A stretch of 5,099 nt of DNA from Betaproteobacteria bacterium (GTDB lineage Bacteria; Pseudomonadota; Gammaproteobacteria; Burkholderiales; SG8-41): the NCBI GenBank assembly GCA_025353085.1, contig JANXRI010000104.1:1-5099 (forward strand), read 5' to 3'. Positions within the stretch are counted from its first letter, which is position 1; each line of letters opens with the position of its first letter. Shown here piece by piece: positions 1-4,460 of this stretch. Position numbers and translations under genes: made by a program. The notes under the pieces are model-generated. The model was not told the origin of the DNA, searched no databases, and worked only from the letters and a program-made list of their open reading frames with translations.

Positions 1-300
1 CGCACGAGTTCGGCGTGGATCGAACTTCTGAACAAGGCCGGTGTGCCGTGCGGTCCGATTTATACGATCGACCAGATGTTCAACGATCCCCAGATCAAGC
101 ACATCGGCATCGCGCAACCGGTCGATCATCCGACGCTGGGCCGCATGAATCTCGTCGGTCAGGGCGTGAATCTGGGGACTGATCCGCTCAAGCTGCGCAC
201 GGCACCGCCCGAGCGCGGCCAGCACAACGATGAAATTTTGCGCGAATTCGGCTATAGCGATGTAGAGATTGGGTCGCTGCGTGAAAGGAAAGTGATTTAA
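1..300 (+). CDS. CaiB/BaiF family (family III) CoA-transferase, C-terminal fragment
   Basis: The frame is open from base 1 to a TAA at 298-300, so this is the last 99 codons of a gene that begins outside the window (full members are usually about 390-410 residues). The fragment carries the typical C-terminal block of the family: an amphipathic segment followed by AGVPCGPIYTIDQMFNDPQI, then a V-DHPTLG-type stretch, and a closing segment with the pattern PPERGQHNDEILREFGYS seen at the end of these enzymes. Family members move CoA between acyl-CoA donors and carboxylic acids in the cytoplasm (for example formyl-CoA:oxalate, carnitine or succinyl-CoA dependent transferases). The catalytic aspartate lies in the missing N-terminal part, and the substrate cannot be told from this piece. 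The GTG at 43 is an internal valine codon, not a start. The gene converges on the cytochrome gene that ends at 497. Confidence 0.93.
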   Translation, partial: RTSSAWIELLNKAGVPCGPIYTIDQMFNDPQIKHIGIAQPVDHPTLGRMNLVGQGVNLGTDPLKLRTAPPERGQHNDEILREFGYSDVEIGSLRERKVI

Positions 301-324
301 TCACCGCGAAGCGCCGTACTCATC

Positions 325-405
325 CTCCCTTTCAGGGGGTGGACCCGAGGTGGGGATGGGTCTAAACCAGAGATGCATCCATATAACCAACCCATCCCCA
401 TCCCG
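325..405. repeat. Two consecutive stem-loops, extragenic palindromic element
   Basis: The first stem-loop pairs 325-330 with 334-339 (one G-U pair) around loop TTC. The second pairs 351-361 perfectly with 390-400 (arm TGGGGATGGGT), with weaker outward pairing to about 345/406. Its loop contains the palindrome GATGCATC at 372-379, centred on the same axis (375.5) as the arms. The arrangement resembles REP-like or other repetitive intergenic palindromes common in GC-rich proteobacteria, but one copy cannot prove that it is a family. It sits in the 196-bp gap between convergent genes and contains no plausible ORF. Confidence 0.6.
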
Positions 406-455
406 GCCTTCCCCTTGTCCCCCGAGGGGATTTCCTGCGGGGCAAAGGGGAAGGC
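406..455. terminator. Long hairpin between convergent genes, possible bidirectional terminator
   Basis: An 11-bp perfect stem joins 406-416 (GCCTTCCCCTT) and 445-455. It continues in exact register through 419-422/439-442 and 425-427/434-436, with two symmetric 2x2 mismatches, giving 18 paired positions in a 50-base hairpin. It lies downstream of both the CoA-transferase gene (plus) and the cytochrome c gene (minus), the place for a shared terminator. No clear T-run follows on either strand (only GTATTTA on the plus side), so intrinsic termination is uncertain. RNA stabilisation or a repeat-element role is equally possible. Confidence 0.5.
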
Positions 456-473
456 GTATTTACTCTGCGCGCT

Positions 474-486
474 AACGCCGGGCGTT
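474..486 (-). terminator. Short hairpin just past the cytochrome c stop codon
   Basis: AACGC (474-478) pairs with GCGTT (482-486) around a 3-base loop, starting 11 bases beyond the cytochrome stop in the direction of transcription. There is no T-run after it on the minus strand. It may help end or protect the operon transcript together with the larger hairpin beyond it, but a 5-bp stem can occur by chance. Confidence 0.2.
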
Positions 487-496
487 CCGCTCGACT

Positions 497-865
497 TTAT
501 TTAAATTCCTGCTGCAAATATTCGAGCAAATCAGCGCGGTCGCGCGCTTCCGGCATGCCGCCGTACGGCATGCGATTAGCCGGCACCGCCTTCTGCGGAT
601 CGAGTACGTATGCATCGAGCGTCTGGCGCGACCATGTAATGCCGCTTTTCTTGAGCGCCGGCGAATAGCGAAAATCTTCGAGCGCACCGGCGCGACGGCC
701 GAACACTCCGTGCAGATCCGGACCGACGCCGTTCACGCCGCGCTCTATCGCATGGCACGCGCGGCATTCTTCGAACAATTTCTCGCCGCTCTTTACATCT
801 GAATGCGCGACGCTGTTGACCAGCGCGCCCGCCACCGCAGCTAACACAATGATCGAGCGCTTCAT
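497..865 (-). CDS. Periplasmic monoheme class I cytochrome c
   Basis: The product has 122 residues. Residues 1-20 form a Sec-type signal peptide (K2-R3, a hydrophobic run, likely cleavage after A20 in SVA-HSD). The heme c attachment motif C34-R-A-C37-H38 follows, then a GVGPDLHGVFGR segment and a C-terminal ANRMPYGGM stretch in which M99 aligns with the usual axial methionine. The pattern is close to the cytochrome c2/mitochondrial cytochrome c type, with a single heme. The ATG at 865 overlaps the TGA of the upstream GMC gene by 4 bp (ATGA), indicating translational coupling. By position it is probably the electron acceptor of the dehydrogenase encoded by the two preceding operon genes. Gluconate- and sorbitol-dehydrogenase operons normally have a larger three-heme membrane cytochrome, so the small one-heme protein is a variation. 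It could pass electrons to a terminal oxidase or to another cytochrome. Confidence 0.93.
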   Translation of the reverse strand: MKRSIIVLAAVAGALVNSVAHSDVKSGEKLFEECRACHAIERGVNGVGPDLHGVFGRRAGALEDFRYSPALKKSGITWSRQTLDAYVLDPQKAVPANRMPYGGMPEARDRADLLEYLQQEFK

Positions 866-2640
866 GCCGACACCAGCGGACCGGGGTTTTTCATATACTG
901 GTTTTTGATGGCGTCCGCGGTCCAGTACGCGAGCGCTCCGACCGGACCGGTTGGATTGTACGAGTTGTTATGCGCGAAGACATTTGCGCCAACGACGAAC
1001 AAGTTATGACAATCCCAGCTTTGCAAATATTTGTTCAGCACACTGTTCCCAGGGTTGGTGCCCATAATGGTGCCGCCGGTGTTGTGCGTGCTTTGGTACG
1101 GCACGACGGTCCACGGTTCAGTGCGCGCGATCGCCGGGTTGAACGATGTCGGATTCATCGACTTGGCGATATCGTTGATGACCTGCGCCGCATGCCGTCC
1201 CATCTTGTGTTCATTCTCCTTGTAATCGAAGGTCATGCGCATGAGCGGCAGCCCGAACGCGTTGCGATACGTCGGATCGAGATCGTAATAGTTATAGCGG
1301 TTGGACATTACCGCGCCGCTTGCACTGATGTTCATCGCCGTCTGGTACCACTTCGCAGTGGCAGACTTCCATGCCTTGCCCCACGACGGCGTGCCGCGCG
1401 GCACCGGTCGATAGCCGATTGGCAATGCGGTGTTGAAGCCGCCGCCAACGTTATAGCCGCCGATGAAGCCAGCCTTCGCGCGGTCGAACTCCCAGTTGGT
1501 GGAGTTGAAGTCATCGATCGTCGCATTCGAGCCGCCGGCATTCATAAATGGATTAAAGTGACGGCCCTCGAAAAACAACGTCGCCGATGCGCCGGTCTGA
1601 TAGCAGTAGTTCTTGCCCACGACGCCCTGCTGGCTGACGGGGTCGTACGGCCTGCCGATGCCCGACAGCAGCATCAGGTGCACATTGTTTATCGCATAAG
1701 CAGTCAACGCGACCATGCGGGCAGGTTGCTCGACCTCTTCGCCCGTCAAGGTGTTGGTATAGAGCACGCCGGTCACGCGCTTGCCCGTTGAATCCTTCAA
1801 CACCCTGGTCACCCACGCATGCGTGCGCAATTCGAAATTCGGATTCTTCATCGCAATCGGAATCACCGTCATGTGCGGGCTACCCTTCGCGTTCGCTTCG
1901 CAGCCGAAGCGCTGGCAATAACCGCAATACTGGCAAGCCCCGAAGTGCGAACCGTCCGGATTGGTGTAAGCACGCGATGCGTTGGCGCTTGGCCGCGGGA
2001 ACGGATGGTAGCCGTTGTTCTTCGCGGCCTCGCTGAACACCTGGCTCGCGAGTATCGGCGTCAAAGGCGGCAGCGCGTAATCCCGCTGGCGCGGCGCCTC
2101 GAACGGATTGCCGCCCGCCTGCAACTGACCGCGCAAATTGCCGGCTTTACCCGACACCGCCGCGGTGTATTCGAATTTTTCGTAATACGGCTCGAGTTCG
2201 GCGTAGGTAATGCCCCAGTCCTGGATCGTCATGTCGTCAGGGATAAATTTTTTCCCGTAGCGCTCTTCATAGAGGCTGCGAATCTTGAATTCCTGATCGG
2301 TCCAGCGCCAGGTGTGGCCGCTCCAGTGCACGCCCGAGCCGCCGACGACTTCGCCGGGCAAAAACGAGCCGAGTCGCCGCATCGGCTGCGCTTCCTGCGA
2401 CACGTTGTTGCGCACCGTCAAGGTGTCGCGCTGGGTGTTTTGCATGAGATCGTGACGATGCACGAAGCGCAGCTCGTCGCGCACATGCGGGACCGAATAG
2501 TCGTTCTCCGTGCTGCGCATGCCGCCACGTTCGAGCGCCACGACCTGCATGCCGGCTTCGGTCAATTCTTTCGCGAGAATGCCGCCCGTCCAACCCAGAC
2601 CGACCAGCACAACATCGACTTCTTTCAGTTTTTTTGCCAT
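862..2640 (-). CDS. GMC-family FAD-dependent dehydrogenase, catalytic subunit
   Basis: The product has 592 residues, a usual length for the gluconate 2-dehydrogenase-like branch of the glucose-methanol-choline oxidoreductases. The N-terminal Rossmann motif is G14-L-G16-W-T-G19-G, ending in the ribose-binding LERG (37-40). The FAD-contacting GEVVGGSGVHWSGHTW follows at 96-111. The C-terminal block has H519 (STHNTGG) and N562 (NPTGPVGALA) at the positions of the catalytic His/Asn pair of GMC enzymes. Four cysteines at 236, 239, 242 and 247 form a C-x2-C-x2-C-x4-C motif, a probable Fe-S site like that reported for FAD-dependent glucose dehydrogenases of this branch. There is no signal peptide, so export probably depends on the Tat signal of the small subunit encoded just upstream. 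The likely reaction is oxidation of a sugar, sugar acid or alcohol in the periplasm with electrons passed to the cytochrome c. The substrate is not predictable. The start is the ATG at 2640, with a good ribosome binding site. Confidence 0.93.
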   Translation of the reverse strand: MAKKLKEVDVVLVGLGWTGGILAKELTEAGMQVVALERGGMRSTENDYSVPHVRDELRFVHRHDLMQNTQRDTLTVRNNVSQEAQPMRRLGSFLPGEVVGGSGVHWSGHTWRWTDQEFKIRSLYEERYGKKFIPDDMTIQDWGITYAELEPYYEKFEYTAAVSGKAGNLRGQLQAGGNPFEAPRQRDYALPPLTPILASQVFSEAAKNNGYHPFPRPSANASRAYTNPDGSHFGACQYCGYCQRFGCEANAKGSPHMTVIPIAMKNPNFELRTHAWVTRVLKDSTGKRVTGVLYTNTLTGEEVEQPARMVALTAYAINNVHLMLLSGIGRPYDPVSQQGVVGKNYCYQTGASATLFFEGRHFNPFMNAGGSNATIDDFNSTNWEFDRAKAGFIGGYNVGGGFNTALPIGYRPVPRGTPSWGKAWKSATAKWYQTAMNISASGAVMSNRYNYYDLDPTYRNAFGLPLMRMTFDYKENEHKMGRHAAQVINDIAKSMNPTSFNPAIARTEPWTVVPYQSTHNTGGTIMGTNPGNSVLNKYLQSWDCHNLFVVGANVFAHNNSYNPTGPVGALAYWTADAIKNQYMKNPGPLVSA

Positions 2641-2650
2641 GTGATGTGCG

Positions 2651-2657
2651 CTCCTTT
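2651..2657 (-). promoter_or_regulatory. Ribosome binding site of the GMC subunit gene
   Basis: On the minus strand, AAAGGAG lies 10 bases before the ATG at 2640. It overlaps the TAA stop of the upstream small-subunit gene by two bases (TAAAGGAG). The 15-bp gap and this overlap support translational coupling of the two subunits. Confidence 0.75.
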
Positions 2658-3363
2658 AGCTCATGTCCGCGATGCCGACCGGATTGACCGGAAACGGCTT
2701 GTCTCGATATTTTTCGATGTTTTGATAGTTCACCGCGATTACGCCGGGGAAGCCAATCAACTTCCAGCCCGCCTTGTTACGATTGCCGCCGTACATCGGA
2801 TCCGCAAACATGCCTTCCATGACGGTTTGATAAACGGTCGTGAAGAATGTGCGCGAGGGCGGTCCGTTCTCGAACGTCACTTTGCCGGCTTGCAGCGCGA
2901 GCAGAAATTCCTCGCGCTCGGCGGCCGTAACTTTGTCGAAAGTTTTCTTGTAGGTTTTAACGCAATGCACGTTGGCGGCCGCAATGCCGTTTCGGTAAAG
3001 CTCTGCCGGCGTGAGCGGCAACTGGTAACCCTGGCTCGGCACGCCGGTTTTCCATGGGCCCTGCATATAAAGGCGGTCGCCTTTACCCCAACCGCCGGCG
3101 AGTGAGCGATCGATAAAAATGTTGAGTCCTAGATCGGTACCCTTGGGCGTCAATTCATCGGCCGGCACCATGTGGTCGACGAGCGCTTCGACGAACGCGC
3201 CCTCTTCCGGATTAAGAAATGCGTAGCCTTGCGCCGTGGCCGCCGCGGTTGCGGCCGTTGGCTGAGCCTGTACCGATTGAGGAACGCTAACGGTTGCGGC
3301 GGCAGCGCCGCCGGCGACCGCGCTTTTCAGAAACGCGCGGCGATCGAATCCGTCCTTTTTCAT
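2656..3363 (-). CDS. Gluconate 2-dehydrogenase subunit 3 family protein with Tat signal (small subunit)
   Basis: The product has 235 residues from the ATG at 3363. The N-terminus is a twin-arginine signal: D7-R8-R9-A-F11-L12-K13, then an Ala/Gly/Val-rich hydrophobic stretch and a likely cleavage site after VQA (about residue 33). The mature part has the hallmarks of the family: NPEEGAFVEALVDHMVPADE near 51-70, GLNIFIDRSLAGGWGKGD at about 79-96, and GMFADPMYGGNRNKAGWK at 184-201, followed by GFPG. Proteins of this family act as chaperone-like small subunits of GMC dehydrogenases. They bind the FAD subunit and carry it folded through the Tat pathway. The gene is first in the operon, 15 bp before the GMC gene, which fits. 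A longer reading back to 3429 is possible but would bury the Tat signal, and the strong ribosome binding site favours 3363. Confidence 0.92.
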   Translation of the reverse strand: MKKDGFDRRAFLKSAVAGGAAAATVSVPQSVQAQPTAATAAATAQGYAFLNPEEGAFVEALVDHMVPADELTPKGTDLGLNIFIDRSLAGGWGKGDRLYMQGPWKTGVPSQGYQLPLTPAELYRNGIAAANVHCVKTYKKTFDKVTAAEREEFLLALQAGKVTFENGPPSRTFFTTVYQTVMEGMFADPMYGGNRNKAGWKLIGFPGVIAVNYQNIEKYRDKPFPVNPVGIADMS

Positions 3364-3365
3364 TT

Positions 3366-3375
3366 CTCCTCCCTT
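3366..3375 (-). promoter_or_regulatory. Ribosome binding site deciding the small-subunit start
   Basis: On the minus strand, AAGGGAGGAG is followed by AA and the ATG at 3363. Two overlapping Shine-Dalgarno-like cores lie within it, the distal GGGAGG having the better spacing. This selects the ATG at 3363 over the in-frame upstream ATG at 3429, and the product then begins directly with the Tat signal. Confidence 0.75.
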
Positions 3376-3431
3376 TTTTTGGTTTGACACGGGGCCGTGT
3401 GGCCGGCGCCGCCGTGTTGGCGCGAACAAGC

Positions 3432-3460
3432 ATCGTAGTCCTAATCGTGGTGCGGGTAAA
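3432..3460 (-). promoter_or_regulatory. Candidate sigma-70 type promoter of the dehydrogenase operon
   Basis: On the minus strand, TTTACC (3460-3455) and TACGAT (3437-3432) are separated by exactly 17 bases, and each matches 4 of 6 consensus positions. Transcription would start near 3425 and leave a leader of about 60 bases. That leader contains a GC-rich inverted repeat (ACACGG/CCGTGT at 3387-3400) between promoter and ribosome binding site. This is a prediction from consensus only; no regulator site could be recognised. Confidence 0.3.
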
Positions 3461-3533
3461 TATCGGCGGACGCGAGAGACATGCTATCGAACATCGCGGC
3501 GAGGATAGCCGCGGCGGCGCTGCAGAAAAGCCC

Positions 3534-3539
3534 CATAAT
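3534..3539 (+). promoter_or_regulatory. Possible -10 element close to the RIO kinase start
   Basis: CATAAT lies only 6 bases before the ATG at 3546, and no convincing Shine-Dalgarno sequence precedes that ATG. If the hexamer works as a -10 element, the transcript would start at or next to the ATG and be leaderless. No clear -35 is visible 16-18 bp upstream, where the sequence is GC-rich, so the call is weak. Confidence 0.2.
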
Positions 3540-3545
3540 TGCGCC

Positions 3546-4388
3546 ATGAAAATTCCCAAACGGCTTGAGCCTCTCGTAGAAGACGGCTTGATCGACGCAG
3601 TGATCCGCCAGTTGATGAGCGGCAAGGAAGCGATGATTTTTGTGGTTCGTTGCGGCGACGAGATACGTTGCGCCAAGGTCTACAAGGAAGCCAATAAACG
3701 CAGTTTTCGCCAGGCGGTGGATTACACGGAAGGCCGCAAGACCAAGAACAGCCGCCATGCGCGCGCGATGCAAAAAGGCACGCGCTATGGCCGCAAAGTG
3801 CAGGAAGAAGCGTGGCAGAGCGCCGAAGTCGACGCGCTGTACCGACTCGCCGCGGCCGGCGTGCGCGTGCCCACCCCGTACAATTTCCACGAAGGCGTGC
3901 TCTTGATGGAGCTCGTGACCGATGCGAACGGCGAACCCGCGCCGCGGCTCAATGATCTGGAGTTCACGGCCGACGAGGCGCGCGCCTATCACGCGCAGTT
4001 GATGCAGGAAGTCGTGCGCATGCTGACCGCCGGCATCGTGCACGGCGACCTGTCTGAATACAACATACTGCTCGGCGCGGCCGGGCCGGTTATCATCGAC
4101 TTGCCGCAAGCCGTCAATGCGGCGGGCAACAACCACGCGCCTGCGATGCTCGAACGCGACGTCGCGAATCTCACGACTTATTTCGGCCGTAGCGCGCCCG
4201 AGCTGTTGACCACGGAATACGGCAAGGAAATCTGGCGCCTTTACGAGCAGGGCGCGCTAACGCCTGACGTCCAGTTGAGCGGGCGATTTGACGAGACCCT
4301 GAAGCCGGTGGATCTTAAAAGCGTGGTGCGCGAAATCGATGATGCGCGTGCCGAAGAAGCAGCGCGTCGCCTGCGCATGCTGAGCTGA
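3546..4388 (+). CDS. RIO1-like serine/threonine protein kinase
   Basis: The product has 280 residues and carries the RIO kinase fold. The nucleotide-loop equivalent is MSGKEAMIFVV (24-34). The ATP-anchoring lysine is K44 in CAKVYK, and an EALYRL-like helix is followed by AGVRVPTPYNF (104-114). The catalytic loop is V-H166-G-D168-L-S-E-Y-N173, with catalytic Asp and metal-binding Asn. The metal-binding Asp of the DFG-equivalent is D185 in IIDLPQAV. All key residues are present, so the enzyme should bind ATP and be active as kinase or ATPase. In archaea and eukaryotes RIO proteins act in small-subunit ribosome maturation; the role of bacterial members (the PA4780-like group) is poorly known. 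The ATG at 3546 is chosen because upstream in-frame sequence lacks family similarity and has no nearby start. The gene is divergent from the dehydrogenase operon and 72 bp ahead of the DsbA-family gene. Confidence 0.9.
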   Translation: MKIPKRLEPLVEDGLIDAVIRQLMSGKEAMIFVVRCGDEIRCAKVYKEANKRSFRQAVDYTEGRKTKNSRHARAMQKGTRYGRKVQEEAWQSAEVDALYRLAAAGVRVPTPYNFHEGVLLMELVTDANGEPAPRLNDLEFTADEARAYHAQLMQEVVRMLTAGIVHGDLSEYNILLGAAGPVIIDLPQAVNAAGNNHAPAMLERDVANLTTYFGRSAPELLTTEYGKEIWRLYEQGALTPDVQLSGRFDETLKPVDLKSVVREIDDARAEEAARRLRMLS

Positions 4389-4401
4389 CAGCGGAGCCGT
4401 C

Positions 4402-4431
4402 TCGACGCGCCCTGCACTCCCGCGCTAGACT
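4402..4431 (+). promoter_or_regulatory. Candidate promoter of the DsbA-family gene
   Basis: TCGACG (4402-4407) and TAGACT (4426-4431) are 18 bases apart, and each matches 4 of 6 sigma-70 consensus positions. Transcription would start near 4438, giving a leader of about 23 bases that holds the ribosome binding site. This suggests the gene can be transcribed independently of the kinase gene upstream. It is a consensus-based prediction. Confidence 0.35.
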
Positions 4432-4449
4432 CGGGGCATCTCCACTTTC

Positions 4450-4454
4450 GAGGG
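4450..4454 (+). promoter_or_regulatory. Ribosome binding site of the DsbA-family gene
   Basis: GAGGG ends 6 bases before the ATG at 4461. It matters because it places translation initiation upstream of the in-frame TGA at 4509. The gene is therefore laid out for ribosomes to meet the TGA as codon 17 rather than to start beyond it. Confidence 0.7.
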
Positions 4455-4460
4455 AAAAGC

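Noticed and set aside
1819..3105. Long plus-strand open frame (428 codons) opposite the dehydrogenase genes, and a second one at 970-1791
   Set aside because: Both are antisense to well-supported genes in GC-rich DNA. The translations are rich in Arg, His, Ala and Val and low-complexity, with no recognisable domain, and there is no convincing ribosome binding site.
3383..3400. TTGACA-like hexamer on the plus strand (3384-3389) with an adjacent inverted repeat as a promoter or terminator
   Set aside because: No -10 hexamer follows at 16-18 bp, and the T-run lies upstream rather than downstream of the repeat, so neither reading is supported on the plus strand.
3364..3429. Upstream extension of the small-subunit gene to the ATG at 3429
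   Set aside because: It would place 22 basic residues in front of the Tat signal. A strong ribosome binding site sits directly before the ATG at 3363.
3294..3545. Upstream extension of the RIO kinase to the ATG at 3294
   Set aside because: The added 84 residues are Arg-rich, overlap the divergent small-subunit gene on the opposite strand, and do not resemble the family N-terminus, which starts normally at 3546.
3441..4136. Minus-strand frame of 231 codons opposite the RIO kinase
   Set aside because: It is a shadow of the kinase gene. The kinase motifs on the plus strand are complete, while the minus translation shows no known family.
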